DNA from: Cunninghamia lanceolata | Taxonomy: Eukaryota > Streptophyta > Pinopsida > Cupressales > Cupressaceae | Assembly: GCA_027924645.1 (NCBI GenBank) | Contig: BSBN01001807.1 | Span: forward strand, 15,146,001-15,210,000 | DNA: 64,000 nt | Reading direction: 5' to 3' | Part shown: piece by piece, positions 1 through 12,055 of the stretch | Position numbering within the stretch: position 1 is the first letter of the stretch | Layout of the letters: each line of letters begins with the position of its first letter | Translations under genes and position numbers: made by a program | The notes under the pieces: model-generated | Seen by the model: the letters and a program-made list of their open reading frames with translations, nothing else | What the model was told of the DNA's origin: nothing | Database searches by the model: none

Positions 1-1321
1 GCCATTGGTTTTGTTGTACTGACCATTGAGGGTTGTAGTTAGGTCCTTGGAAATTTTGTTGTGGTCATACATTTGGTTGCTGTTGATTCCAGTTTTGTTC
101 AGGGTTTTTCCATTGTTAAGTGTTTTGCCATTGGTTTTGTGTATTTGGCTAAGGTTGAGGGTTCCAACCAGAGGAATTATGATTACCTACTGGAAATAAT
201 GCATTGAAAGTTAGAGGATCTTGTGGCATACCTTGCCTTTGTTGCCATGGTTTCCTTTGTGCAACATAGAACAATTGGCCATCTTCACTTTCAAATGGTT
301 GAAAGTGTGGCTTCTTTGACTTATCTTCTATAATACTGGCCATCCTTCTGCACTTGCAATTGGCTTTTCTTTGTCTACAATTGGGACAGTATTCAGTAAG
401 TATTGCATCAGCCTTCTACTTCTTTAAATGTAGAGTATCCAATTGAGTAGCTAGGTGACTGATAATATCCTCTTTCATGTTGGTCAGCAGGTTGCTCAAT
501 TCCACCCTTGAAACTAAATTCGATGTCTTGCCAATGGTAGATGTTCCTTCTCCCCTTATCTTCTTGGTGAAGGTCCTTAAGTAGTTTCTGCAAACTCTAT
601 AAACATCCTCAAAGGGTAATTGAGACACATCTCCTGTCCCAATAAGATTAAGGGCATCCATGCAGTCATCATTGATTCCTCTAAAAAATACAAGCTTCAA
701 AGATTCATCTGAGAGTTTACTCTGTGGATTTTTCTTTAGGCAGAACTGGAACCTCTCTACATAATCTTCCAATGGTTCATCCTCTTTTTGGGTCATTCTG
801 AAGATGTCATCTCTTTTCCTATCAATTTCTCTGCAATAATCTTGGTATTTCTCCAAGAATTTTGTTTTCATTGTGTCCCAATTTGGAATAGCATCCTTGC
901 CTAGTCCCATAAACCATCTCAAAGCAGCATCCTTCAAAGTAGCAAGAAATAGCTTGAGTCTATGGGCATCTGTTGTGTAGTCATAGCTTCTACACAGGAC
1001 ATCAAACTCAAACAAGAATGTATTTGGATCCCCAGTCACCAAACCATAGAAGACTGGTAATGTTGAAGGAGGTATATTCTTTAGAGTAGAAGCCCTCTCT
1101 TGGTTGGTAATTGGAAACTCAAAAGTCACTTGTCCTAGTGGATAATCCACTACATCAGTCATGGTTAGGAAGGTCCTTTCTGTGTTATCAATAGATGTTG
1201 ATGAGAGGGAAAATTCTTCGTCAGTAATACCCTTGCTCTGATCATTGTAGTCACCAATATTTGTTGTAACTTGTCGGGTTAATGGAAGAAACCTTCCTAA
1301 AGCGTCTCTCGGCCTTCGCAT
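1..1321 (-). pseudogene. Ty3/gypsy gag polyprotein, Athila/Tat-like, interrupted by in-frame stops
   Basis: Capsid/nucleocapsid gene of an LTR retrotransposon, read right to left and cut by the window start. The open part (1321 down to 416, 301 aa) has the layout of the plant Retrotrans_gag domain: an acidic N-terminal leader, then a helical core with the ALRWFMGL and FLEKY motifs and the downstream EDYVERF and FFRGI motifs. The same frame continues past a TAG at 416-418 into a cysteine cluster (CPNC followed by CKC) and a Q/N/W-rich tail, then hits another TAG at 149-151. No frameshift is seen before 149, so the copy was disabled by point changes. A PBS-like site and an LTR lie just upstream, which fixes it as the 5' end of one element. 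Assignment to Athila/Tat rests on the Asp-tRNA-like PBS and the gag style; lineage is tentative. Confidence 0.85.
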
Positions 1322-1485
1322 ACAATAAGTATGACTTTGTATAGCAACAGTTCTTGCACAATGTTAGTGAAAATTTTCTGGTATTTGGTGGGGGTGAAAC
1401 CTAAGTATCATATCTTCTTGAAATAAAAATGTTTAAACTAGGAAATCTTGAGAATAACAGGAACTAATCTTTGAAAGTAGCACCA

Positions 1486-1503
1486 TCCCCGACAACGGCA
1501 CCA
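1486..1503 (-). other. Primer-binding site of the left Ty3/gypsy element
   Basis: On the minus strand the 18 bases read TGGTGCCGTTGTCGGGGA. This matches, with two differences, the TGGCGCCGTTGCCGGGGA type complementary to the 3' end of plant tRNA-Asp, which primes Athila/Tat elements. It lies between the LTR edge (1509) and the gag start (1321). Confidence 0.8.
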
Positions 1504-1508
1504 AAAAT

Positions 1509-2698
1509 GTAGTGTCTTTGCTATGTCTGGTAAATTTGGTGGCAATCACACAATTCAAAGGAACAACCTAACTGAACAGTCCACTATAACCCTTGAAAAG
1601 ACCTTCATTGTGTTATCGACCAGGGCTAGTAAGCTTGTGATGGCACTGGCACTATATGTGCTTACAAAGATCAAACTATCTAGCTCATCTAGTACAGTGT
1701 CATAAATCAAACTACTTAATGACAAGAGAAAGTAATGATGCTACTGTTGCTACGGGTACTTGCAATGTAAGACTCTAACAAATGATTGTTAAGGAAATGA
1801 ACTCTTAGAACTAACTTGGTATTGATAACTTATCCTAGCCTCTGGAGTATCACAAGTCAAATAAACTAAAACAACTTGAGAATCTAATTGATCTTGCATT
1901 CATGAAATAATTGCTACAGTAATAATAACATGCAAGAAAATAAAGTGAAGGATAGTTACCTGAGTGGCCCTTGCTCAGGTGATTGCCTCACTGCTTTTAA
2001 CTCAAATCTAGTTCTCTAGATTGACACAATCATATTGATTCTAACTCATTCACTACACAGTCTTCTCAAATCACATAAAATCTTGCTGAACTGTATTATT
2101 CATAAACTCATAACAACATTGTCTGCATATAACTGGAAAAGATTCAGATAGCTATATTTGCAACAGAACAATCTACTTCGAACTTGAAACTTAACTACCT
2201 CGACCACCGAGCCATACATATAGGCACGGGGGAGTTTATTGAAATAGGTCTCTTAACTGAAATCATAAAAACATCACTCCGTACAAACTAGAGTGTGATA
2301 AATGCTAAACAACAATAACTGAAAAAGAAGGAAAGAAGAGTCCTAATAAAATTGGAACTCCTTGCTGAAATAGGGGAACATGGACTGATTGAATTAGTCA
2401 CGTTGGTCTTCTAGTTGTGACATAATCCTTCCTCTTTTAATTATCTTTATTGGTTGCCATCACGATGCGTGATTATCTCCATCAAGTGTCTTCATGCAGT
2501 AGTAGCTACACTTAGTTGAGTTTGGAACCTCCCCTGCTCTGCTGTCTGAAAATGTTGTGGCTCCAAGCTGCACCTTACAGTTGTTGCGGGCTACAGTCCC
2601 TCTTCTTTAGCTGCAGGAGTTAGTCCACAAAACATGTACATAATACTAACAACCATAGTCAACACAAACATTCTCTACAATCCATACATTCCCACACA
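1509..2698 (-). repeat. 5' LTR of the Athila/Tat-like element
   Basis: The PBS side is clear: on the minus strand the LTR ends in ...ACACTACA five bases before the PBS. The far end is placed at 2698, where the minus strand starts TGTGTGGGAATG, giving a TG...CA unit of about 1.19 kb. The partner LTR is outside the window, so the outer boundary and the target duplication cannot be confirmed. No coding potential was seen inside. Confidence 0.55.
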
Positions 2699-2724
2699 TA
2701 ACATACAATATTCATCATATTATA

Positions 2725-3445
2725 ATCATACTCCCATATACTTAATAATCAGGTTTAGATTTGCATAATGATAATAAGAGAGCATAATATAGAAATATGT
2801 GTAAGATAATGTCTGAGAATGTCTTTCAACTTGCATAAAACCATAAGAAAATATGCTAATAACTAGGCTCATCACCTTCCTGGTCACAAATTTAGTCCAT
2901 CCTCTTGGACTTCCAACTTCGTTTCCTAGAGTAAATTTCATTGGTTTTCTCGTTGCATCTACAACATGGAATCTATGACTCCTCGTCACTCTATTCCTTT
3001 CTTAAGTACATAAGTTCTTGGTTTCTTACCACAAAATCGGTTGTGGATAACATCTCTATGAAATGAGTTTGAATAAATGTTTAGGTTAATGGATCTTCAT
3101 CTGATCCTTGTCGACTGAAACATGGTTCATTCAAATCGACAACACCATTGTAAAACAAGTTTCATATTTTACCATAAGTGTTGGAGTGTACTTAGAGAGC
3201 TATCATCTCCAGTCCCGTCGTCATTATAAAATCATTAGTTATCTCAAGATAACAATAAATATATCAACTTTTGTCATAAAAATATTCATAGTCTACTAAA
3301 GACTTGATAGGTAATAATAATACCTTCCATCTTTATAAATAGTGTTAAACAAGATAACACAATCATTTAGCTATCCTACTCCATTGATTTCTTTCCAAGA
3401 TAATGCAAGATTATATCCATGCATCTTATCTCATATCCAAGGTTC

Positions 3446-3495
<50 letters not shown>

Positions 3496-5336
3496 CAGTA
3501 GGCTCTTCTTTAGTCATTAGAGATGACTAAGTTGGTAATATATATATGTTATCATTACCAACTCAGTCATCTCTAATGACTAAAGAAGAGCCTACTGCTC
3601 TCTTTCTATCAAGAGACATCCAAAGGCACGTACAGAAAGCATATAAGAAGAAATCTTTATAATATATATCATATGCCAAGAACCTTAAGATTTAGTCTAC
3701 AACATTATTTCAATAAAGACATAGCACAATGAATTTGTGGAGTGGCTATCGGCCAACTACCAGGTAAATAGAGTAATATACCATCTTCCCTTATCTCGAA
3801 AGCATGGCTAAAGATAGACTTTCGATTCAGCCTTATATAAAGACTAAAGACTTTAGAGTCTTGAGTTAAGTTTGTATAAATACTAGCCATTACCATGGTT
3901 GTGATTATATCCATTTATATACTACTATAGCAGTGAGGTATGCTATTGGCCTTATCAGCCTCCACAACTTCTATTAAAATATCATATGATTTGGTTGTAA
4001 AGGCACATACAAGCTTTTAACTAATACAAACATGGTTCCAATGCCTTGACCTCATGGCCTCGACAGGCTTCTACAGTCATATCAAAGTTTAACTATAGAT
4101 TTCGGCCTTTAAGGCTGTAAGTAATAGATTGAAAACGTATTACTGTATCACAATATATGTTACACAGTTAATGGAATACCTGAGACTATGTGAAGTCTAT
4201 GTACGGTCGTATTCAAAGCTTATGCCTCTCTTGAGCTTCAAACTGCTCATGGCTTTCTTTGCTCTTCCCTAGAGCTTTGTTCTTTTTTTTATACCCAAAA
4301 ACTCACTTCCAAAAAGTGACTCCTCTCTCCTGAGGTATCGAGAGTTTCACTCTCCTTCCCACTCTTGTCGGAATAGCTCCACCATCACCTAAAACCTCTC
4401 CCATTGAGAGGACGTAGCACTCAATCAAGCTACAAACATGGGTCGGTTGGGGCTTCCAAAGCACTTCTCCCACTCCTTCCTACTTCGAGGGACATGGGCT
4501 ACATCAGTATGAGTGCGCAGTGATAATACATCACTAGATAAATATCATAGCAAAAGGTGGTGAAAAATAATGATAAACCACATAATACTTATATATACAT
4601 ACATCACAAAAATACACTATAAGTACAATATGGTAATTGATACTATCACTAAAATAACATTACTAACAATATGGCAAAACATTGAGTAAGCACCAAAATG
4701 CAAACGAGGGGTCGAAGCTCACTTCCCCATTTCGCAATCTTAGCAAAATATCTAGAGTAAATAAATCGATATACTCAAATGTAATAAATAAACATATATG
4801 AGAGTCTTGAGAAAGATAGAGGTTAACTTCGACTAACAATAATGTTCTAAGAACATTTATTTAGTTAGATCAACGTAAAAGACGTCGAGAAACCTTAACT
4901 TGTCATGACGATAATTAGTCGGATCAATATCGACTCAACAAGGGAGATTGGCCAAAACATACTAGCCTCGCAATGGTTCACGTAAAGAATAACGTTAAAA
5001 CTTCATATGGCAAACTGTCTTTTTCCATAACATTTATTTCCTTCTCCCGGGTGATACTCTCCTTCCCTTCTCGGCATTAGAATTCTCTTTTCCTGGTTAC
5101 TCTCACAATCATTCAAAACCATGATCAATGTATCATCATCAAATCATTATGCATCATACTAAAATAATCTCAATTACATGTGATCTCATGTCTAATTTAA
5201 CATTAATCATAATCCATATAACCAATGATTTATCCTAACATTTTCCACAAATGTCAAATCATTAATCTATGATTACCGATCCAGTTAATCTCATGAAAAG
5301 TAAAAGTTAAATATAGTCAAAGTTGGGGATGTAACA
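2725..5336 (-). repeat. Long repeat (LTR-like) copy 1, TGTTACATCCC family
   Basis: On the minus strand this starts at 5336 with TGTTACATCCCCAACTTTGAC and runs down to at least 2930. It is homologous to the plus-strand sequence starting at 51037: both share the opening, a GGAGAG(T/C)ATCA segment followed by an A-rich stretch and ACAGTTTG, and far downstream a GGAGTCATAGA(T/C)TCCATGTTG segment (near 2970 and 60845). A TATA-like GGGTATAAAA lies at about 4283-4292 on the minus strand. Copies are strongly diverged. I read it as an LTR or LTR-bearing element fragment, but the far end and any target duplication are not resolved. It abuts the copia gag remnant at 5337. Confidence 0.55.
3439..3604. 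repeat. TA/GA microsatellite followed by a near-perfect hairpin
   Basis: A (TA)n run passes into a (GA)n run up to about 3495. From about 3489 to 3539 the sequence is then repeated as its reverse complement at 3554-3604 around a 14-base spacer, with one visible mismatch in about 50 bp. The arms carry GCAGTAGGCTCTTCTTTAG and its complement. It could be a small foldback transposon or a template for small-RNA precursors; nothing coding is present. Confidence 0.8.
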
Positions 5337-5489
5337 GATCTCCACTAACTTTTCTTGCTCCTTGGTGAGTGAAGTAGCAAAATCATCAAGTGAAGGTATA
5401 TGGAATGCAGTACCAAGAGCATCCATAGCAACATAAAATGTAGAAACAAAAACTAAAAAAAAATGGAAATAATCAACTAGGGGCCTTGT

Positions 5490-5860
5490 TTCTCAGTACC
5501 ACAGTTTCAACTGCAATCTAAGTGATTTGAACTTAGTGAAGAATTCTTGGATGTTGTCAAAATCTATAGGATTCAAAACATTGAGTTCATTCTCTAATTG
5601 AAAACCTTGCAAACTATCTGCTTCCCAAACAAACTCTCTAATGTAGTATAAATCTCATTTGGTGTTGTGTAAGAGCCAATGTGAAAAAGGAGATGAAGAG
5701 AAATAGACATGCATAATGTTCCATAGGCTTCATCACATCTGTTATACCACTTTCTCTTTTTTGCACCAGTTCTTGGTTCAAGTTCTTGTACCCTTTGTAA
5801 CTCAATATAACTTCAACTTTTTCAGTTGTATCTCCATTTGTTTTTTGGGTTTTATCCATG
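5490..5860 (-). pseudogene. Ty1/copia gag fragment (UBN2-like), degraded
   Basis: Read right to left, two adjacent frames together give a recognisable copia Gag N-terminal region: a GYK..NQELVQKRE motif, then WYNRCDEAYGTLCMSIS, then TTPNEIYTTLESLFGKQ, and after a frameshift QLENELN and FFTKFKSLRLQLK. This series is typical of the gag-polypeptide of LTR copia (UBN2 family) elements. The coding stretch has frameshifts and is cut at about 5337 by the neighbouring repeat. A PBS and LTR of the same element lie upstream at 6692-7027. Confidence 0.75.
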
Positions 5861-6691
5861 ATGAATACAAGAAAAAGGAATTTAAGAACAACAATATACC
5901 CCTTACAATATAAGCAATCAACCCCCTCATACAAAAAAAATCCACATTGTTGCAAATTTTCCAAAACCAAGCCAAACTACAAAAGTTGACTTCAAATTGA
6001 AATAATAGGTCCTTGGGGAAAATCTAAAAAATCAAGTGGATGGATACGTAGTGCTCAGAACCAACTTTCCAACACCTAGCTGTTTGCAAAAATATGATAT
6101 CATATCCCCAAGTTATGGTTCCTATAAAAAAATTATTTTATTCCTTAACAAAACAACTAGCACTATGGGTTGTCTAGTGGTGGTGCCACTGGGTCAAGTG
6201 CAACAGTGTGGAGGTGGAGAGTTGGTAGTGGTTTCTACTACTAGTGGTGGCCTTTAAGGCTCCATAGGCTTGTCGTGACTAGGAGCTAAAGCCCCGAGGT
6301 GGCCAAGGGTTGTCGTCACCCTCAACTAACTTCAACCCCTTTGGCTGGCTTTTTTTAAAAAAGTAAATAAAAAACCTTCTAATTTTTTTTGAAATTTGTA
6401 CCAATGTACTCAACTGATGCAAATGCCTGCTGAGAATATTCTCTACATAGACTTCAAAGATCCTTAAATGACGATCGTACGATCATATGGTTGTACAAAC
6501 ATGGATAATTACTACATAGTTGACCTAAAAAAAGTTCAAAATATTTTCGTTGCCAAACCCTATCATGCCTTATATAGATTTATACATTTTTGGGCTTTAT
6601 AAGCTTAACTGTGAGATTCGTTTTGCACCAAGATGCACTGTATGAAAGTTCTTTGTTGAAACTCTCCAAAAAAGGGAAGGGAATTGTAGAT

Positions 6692-6709
6692 CTAAAAGCT
6701 CTGATACTA
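6692..6709 (-). other. Primer-binding site of the copia remnant
   Basis: The minus strand reads TAGTATCAGAGCTTTTAG directly after the LTR end. This is the TGGTATCAGAGC site complementary to initiator tRNA-Met with its second base (the first G) changed to A. It is standard for plant Ty1/copia elements. Confidence 0.8.
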
Positions 6710-7027
6710 TGTAGAGTTGATGAGTAACTCCATAGGAGCTAAGGATCACTTGTAATCAAAACAACCTTCCATAAAAGAGAGAAGCAATGAAAATGCTATG
6801 AAACCAAAGAATTGATTAGGTGCATACAAAATGGTACAATGATATAATGATAAAACCCTTGTTATAAAACAAGGATGAAACCCTAAGTCATATAGTAAAA
6901 TCATGACAAGTTTCTTAATCCTATGACATTAGACAAATAATAAGTGACCTAAGTAAACTTAAGTATGCAAGTGTGAATAAGACCTAATATGAAACTAGTT
7001 AGGTAATATACCTTGTTCACACCAACA
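6710..7027 (-). repeat. Copia LTR (318 bp)
   Basis: On the minus strand the unit starts TGTTGGTGTGAACAAGG and ends ACTCTACA, adjoining the PBS. The 318-bp length and TG...CA ends fit a small copia LTR. The 3' LTR is not present; the element is truncated at about 5337. Confidence 0.75.
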
Positions 7028-7096
7028 TTATATACTCTTGGAATGTCTAAAGATTTCTTAAATAATGTTGTTTACATGTTGCAATTTAAGATGCTC

Positions 7097-7263
7097 CTAG
7101 CATATCCATCTTTAGAAAAATCTATATAAAAGACACCAAGAGATATCCATCCCAAGGTGCCAATTCCAGTTATATATCACAATTTTTTTAAAAAATAGGT
7201 GTCTCAAGAAGGTTATCTCTTGGCGTCTTTCATATAGATTTTTCTAAAGATAGGTATGCTAGT
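7097..7263. mobile_element. Small foldback / MITE-like inverted repeat
   Basis: The arm at 7097-7149 (CTAGCATATCCATC...) returns as its reverse complement at 7211-7263 with a few mismatches and a spacer of about 60 bases. Both arms share TTTAGAAAAATCTATAT. There is no coding capacity. A target duplication could not be assigned. Bases 7264-7450 that follow are A-rich low-complexity sequence. Confidence 0.7.
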
Positions 7264-7454
7264 ATTTACTATACTTTTTAAAATAAAAACAAAACTAAAA
7301 AATAAAAATAAAATAAACAATGTAGATAAAATAAAGTAAATAGTTCTAAAGTAAAATAAAATAACTCTTTAAGTAAATAAAATAACTCTTCACTAAATAA
7401 AATAACTCCTAATTAAATAAAAATAGTTTTCCAAATAAAATTAAAATTAAAATT

Positions 7455-8883
7455 TGTAATGATCACTATAGGGTTTTATGCCAATATTTTTTCATTTTCT
7501 ATTATGGTTTCACTACTGATTATGTTGAGGGTTTGTTTGTGATTTTTGTATGTGTTTGTTTTTGCAATATAACGATGAAAACGCTGCATGCAACAATACC
7601 TAGAAAAACTATAATAGATATGCACAAAATAACAAAGACCCAGTTCATGAAATCACTCAAAATGAATTATAGTGACATACCCATTTGCATTTCTTCAACT
7701 TGATATTTTTGTTGTACATGAACCAGCAACATACATTTTGGAAATCACCTTCAATACATCAACAAGGAAGGATTCTTCGTCAACAAGTAATGACAATGAA
7801 ATCTATGGTCCAAAGCGACCCATATACATGAGATAGACAACTCCAATGAAGGCGTTTGGCTTGCTGGCAAGCCCCGCGTCCCTATCAAGGGTGTAGGCCT
7901 AGCTGAGTGACTATTACAGCTACTAATACCCTCCAAAATGGTTGCCAATATGTCACAGAGGTTCAATAAATATCTGCAACAAAAAATATGTGTCCCTTTG
8001 CCCAAAGACAAGCACAAAACCTTCAACAAAACACTTGAATCTGATGCCACAAGATGTACGACTTGTCCTGAACTGGTACGACCTGATATTACTACTCTAA
8101 GCTGCTCCAATAACTCTAAAAATTTTGTCAAATCTGCTCACAATGTCTTCTCATAGTTATCTAGAAAATCTTCATTAAAAACAAGGGTAATATCCCCCAA
8201 AATCTCATCAAAATGAATCAATCAAAGCTCACTGCGAAGCCTCCGTATGAAGCGCCCAACAACCCTCCTAAAGTTGTCTTTCAAACACGAAGAGGAGTGA
8301 TTCTACAAAGGTTTTCGTCCCTGCAAAACCCTAGTTCAACCTCAAAGCCATGCTCCAAGTTTGCACGACAATGTATTTTTTTGCAAGAGTGAATGGATGC
8401 AAATGAACTTTCATTCCTTTCTTTTACTCCTTGGCTTCCAAGGCCGAAGAGGATGATTATTTTATTATTTTAATGTTTTAATAACTTAAGTCCATAAAGC
8501 AAATGACTTGGGCGCCCTTCATAAACCCCTAGCACTTTATCAAATAAAACAACTTATATCTTCCATAAAGTCAAGTCACCTTTATAACATAAAGTGACTT
8601 AGGCTTTATAACTAGTGTAAATTAATTTAATTTAGATTTCGACAATTCACTCCTTAGCCATTTCGGAACCCAATGGTAATGTGCTAGGTACTCTAACCGG
8701 TAATGCTAAACATGGAAAGTTGGTCAACATCCACTGGTGATCCTCCTGCATGACTTACTATAAATAGTAAGTCCTAGTAAATGACCCCAAATAGGCTCCC
8801 TAACCAACTCCATTAGCCTACAGGAACCCTGGAATAGGCTAATCACTCTATTTGTCAATCTGGGCTAAGAAGGGGACATTACA
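7455..8883. mobile_element. Solo LTR with AAATT target duplication
   Basis: The unit opens TGTAATGATCACTATAGGG and closes AAGGGGACATTACA, so the terminal TGTAATG and CATTACA are inverted copies. It is flanked by AAATT at 7450-7454 and 8884-8888, the five-base duplication made by retroviral-type integrases. No PBS, PPT or coding region is attached, which fits recombination between two LTRs. The small open frames inside show no recognisable domain. Confidence 0.75.
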
Positions 8884-8891
8884 AAATTACA

Positions 8892-9440
8892 TTTATCAAT
8901 ATTATTTTTTGATTATGGGTCAACTGACTGGAGCTATGAACTAGAATGTAAAGAACGTGAAGGATACATCAAAACAAACTACACAACAACAAAGGACAAC
9001 ATAAAACAAACAACCCAAAGGCAACAAAACAACAACAAATTAAAAAGTAAAGCCAAATCCCCAATCAACAAGCTGTAAGGCACCAACCAAACAAGGCAGT
9101 TACTAGTCTAACCAACCTAAGGCGAGCAAAAAGTCGAAAAGCTCTAATAAATTCAAGTCTCAAACACCAACCCTTCCCCTAAACTCATTACTACAAAGTT
9201 CCTTTATCACCACAGAAGCTATACACAATTTAGAAGGGGGTGTGGGGTAAGAGGCTCGTAAACCCACAACACCCAAAGACCCACCCAAACCACGGCTTTC
9301 CTCCTCTTTCCAACCAACCACTTTAGAAGCATAAGTAACCACCTCAAGACACTCTCCAAACATCACACCATCTAACTAAATTTAGGAAGGCCCCAACTAG
9401 ACCTCCCCCTACTATTGTAGGTACCACCACAACCACATGT
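8892..9440 (-). mobile_element. LINE (L1-like) 3' end fragment
   Basis: On the minus strand the T/G-rich sequence ends with GACCCATAATCAAAAAATAATA, the same closing style (ATCAAAAAATAATA) as the LINE at 36480. An open stretch at 9160-9366 could be the end of ORF2 but carries no motif I can name. I take this as a 5'-truncated LINE 3' region; the call rests mainly on the tail. From 9441 to about 10430 I see only AT-rich, non-repetitive sequence with a 76-aa open frame (9974-10204) that I do not recognise. Confidence 0.4.
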
Positions 9441-10433
9441 CCCGTTTAATCATTATTATTATTATCATTAACTAAAGAAAATTTTATATATATATATATT
9501 TTTGTCTGTCTCACCACAAAATGTAAGGATAAAGCTTCATTCATTTAACCGATTCATGTGGTAGTTCTTTATCATCAAATGAAATAAGTGTAATGTGCTT
9601 TATAGTCAATTGTAGAGGAGAACGGGAACTAATCTTGGATCCTCTCTAAAGATTTTTTAATAATATCCTTGTATGGAGGGGATGGGCAGCCCACTAGATC
9701 CCAAAGTGATAGCTTAATTATTATGGGTGATCCACGCCATTTCAAACTTATTCTCACCAATTATATATGTTGAGCGTTTTAAAATATTTTAATTTTTACC
9801 CTTTATACGCAGCATCAAACATTAAAATATTTTACTTAATACCCTTCATAATGTATTTTTATGTACATCACCTATTCCATTTAAATCATAAATCAATCTA
9901 GTAAAAAATGGGCACCTAATTTTTTCTAAAATAGGTCTGTTACAAAGTGGTAAGTTTTTAGAGCAACAATTCATTGAATGAGATCACTCCGATCAACCCT
10001 AACAAGCATTGTCTATGTAATTTACTTAACACTAATATATCATCGCCTTGGGTATCGTTTCCTTGGTATCTGTGTATCTCTTTTTTGAAACTTTCTCATC
10101 AAAACTGTATCAGTCTTTATCCAATTTCCTCTTCATCTAATTTCTTTGTTCCCATTGAGAATGAAATTCTGCTAACAGCCAAGAAGAACCCATCATGCTT
10201 TTAGAGGTAATTTTTCTCAAATTTATTTTCTTTGATTGCAAAAAGACTTTTTATTATTGACCCTTGTTTACATAGTCTGATCTGAAAACAATGAAACCTC
10301 TTTAATAACCCCCCCTTTGATGAAGGTTCACTCGAGAATTATTTTAAATCCATTACATAAGGTTAGACATTAGGTAACTTCCCTCTTGTTGCCTTCGATT
10401 TTTCATTCCAAATATCAAATTGCAGAAGTGCAC

Positions 10434-10439
10434 TTTATT
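10434..10439 (-). promoter_or_regulatory. Candidate poly(A) signal of the phospholipase C gene
   Basis: AATAAA on the minus strand, about 515 bases after the stop codon of the phospholipase C gene. A second AATAAA-type site lies near 10243. Choice between them needs transcript data. Confidence 0.3.
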
Positions 10440-10951
10440 CAGCTGTAATGCATTTTGAGCAATTAAAATCATCTGTATAACCACAACCAAACTAGTAATG
10501 AGTTCCAGGTTTGAGTTGTGAGGGTCATTTCATGTCAATCCTTATCCATTGACCATTCAGAAGGATCCGAACTCAAATTCAACAAACACATTATAATGAT
10601 GGTATTTTGCAAACTGTACTGAAAACCAAAGAAAGGCAACAATCTGAAGTAGAATTAACTTGGAAAAGTAAATGTAGTATGTTCCAATTCATGATGTGCA
10701 TTTTGGTGACTAAACTCCCCATGAAATATGATTAACAATAGTTGCATCACAAGTATCAGCAATCCAGTCTCGCCGCTAGAAATATATTTTAATAATCTTA
10801 ATAGATACCTCTCAGGCACAAGATTTCTATTCTAAAAAGTATAATGTTACACACTTGTTAACTAAAAGCATAGGTTATGTTTTTAGATCTCAAGAAGATT
10901 CCAATATATGATATAACTAGACTCACATTTGTATGTTACAGAACACTCATC

Positions 10952-11257
10952 CTATTGTAAGAATGATTCAAATTCAATTCGCACCAAAAGTCTTACAGCC
11001 TTGTATTTTCCTCCTTTCTTATCAAATAAAGGAAGTGTGCGAATCCCTTTCTTCAATTCTGTCACATGTAGGCATGTTTGACCACCAAAGTCATCTTTCT
11101 CAGACATATTATACTCATGGACTTCAACTCGAAGCAAGGCTAATTCAGGAACAGTTAAAGGGAACTCAAATTCCTCATTCCAGCATGGGGTCCAGTTATC
11201 TTCAATTGTCTGTGTCTTTTTCATGACCGTATCGACACCCACACCAGCAATCCCAAC
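10952..11257 (-). CDS. PLC: Phosphoinositide-specific phospholipase C, last exon (C2 domain)
   Basis: Plant PI-PLC hydrolyses phosphoinositides at the plasma membrane to diacylglycerol and inositol phosphates; its C-terminal C2 domain binds membrane in a calcium-dependent way. This exon gives 101 residues and a TAG stop. It begins [15 protein letters not shown] and contains the family blocks [28 protein letters not shown] and [11 protein letters not shown], then PLFDKKG and a C-terminal LLVRIEFE. The open frame continues upstream of 11257 into intron, but the acceptor CTACAG at 11258-11263 and homology set the exon start. One usual acidic residue (EYD in relatives) is N here. It pairs with the exon at 11365-11451 through a 107-bp intron. 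The frame is intact, so the gene is probably functional. Confidence 0.92.
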   Translation of the reverse strand, partial: VGIAGVGVDTVMKKTQTIEDNWTPCWNEEFEFPLTVPELALLRVEVHEYNMSEKDDFGGQTCLHVTELKKGIRTLPLFDKKGGKYKAVRLLVRIEFESFLQ

Positions 11258-11364
11258 CTGTAGATTTATAATTTGCAAGCAATGCAATTGCATACATCAT
11301 AAACTTCTCACTAGAACATAGCTCATTTATGTTAAGATTTTCTAAAAAAGAGATGCATTGTTAC

Positions 11365-11451
11365 CCTGGTATAAAAGTCAGGTGGAGAATAGGTATCAAA
11401 ATGTGTTTTCTTGAAGTCCCGTCTCCAACCGTCTCCCATATATATTTTGAT
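11365..11451 (-). CDS. PLC: Phosphoinositide-specific phospholipase C, penultimate exon
   Basis: This 87-bp exon gives 29 residues, starting IKIYMGDGWRRDF and ending SPPDFYTR, the highly conserved start of the plant PLC C2 domain. The borders are an acceptor TTTACAG before 11451 and a donor AGG|GTAACA at 11364-11363. Both joins are phase 0, so it reads directly into VGIAGV of the last exon. It is too short to be flagged by ORF length. Its upstream partner is 36 kb away at 47744. Confidence 0.9.
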
Positions 11452-12055
11452 CTGTAAATCACAGGACATGAATCAAACCAAACTTCACTAACACGTTTAA
11501 AAATGTGAAATCATATCTCACTATACTGCAAATGCAGTATAAAATTTCGTCAAACTGCAATTACAATCATTCTTACTCATCCAGTCGGTAGCAACATGAA
11601 TCTAAGTTCCTTACACAAAGGACAGAAGAATAATCAGTCATGCTGATGATGCCAAAACAATAGATGATGATGTTTCTTTACAGAATCAGAAAAAGCATCT
11701 TTGGACACAATGATGAAGAAAATAAATGCTTATGAAGAGAACTAAATAAATAATTCATAATTTGGACTTCTACTTGGAGATGATATGCCAAGTTGTACCA
11801 AACTGAGACCATGAGAGCTGAGGCATTTGCATCCTGCCCAACTTGATTTATACTGATCTTGATGGTAGGCATGAGTTTTCCACGGTCCATGAGGATGATA
11901 TTATATTGATCTTATTCAAAAGGCTAGGTTTCTATAGAAAATACATTTCCTTGTTTATTTCCATTACCATTCTCCTCAGCATATTTGCTTTTTACCATAT
12001 CTATGATGAAACTCAAGTTGAGGGAACAATTTTCGGTTCATTAGGCTTTCATCCA

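Noticed and set aside
10933..11226. 97-codon plus-strand frame overlapping the last PLC exon
   Set aside because: It is the antisense shadow of the conserved C2-domain coding sequence.
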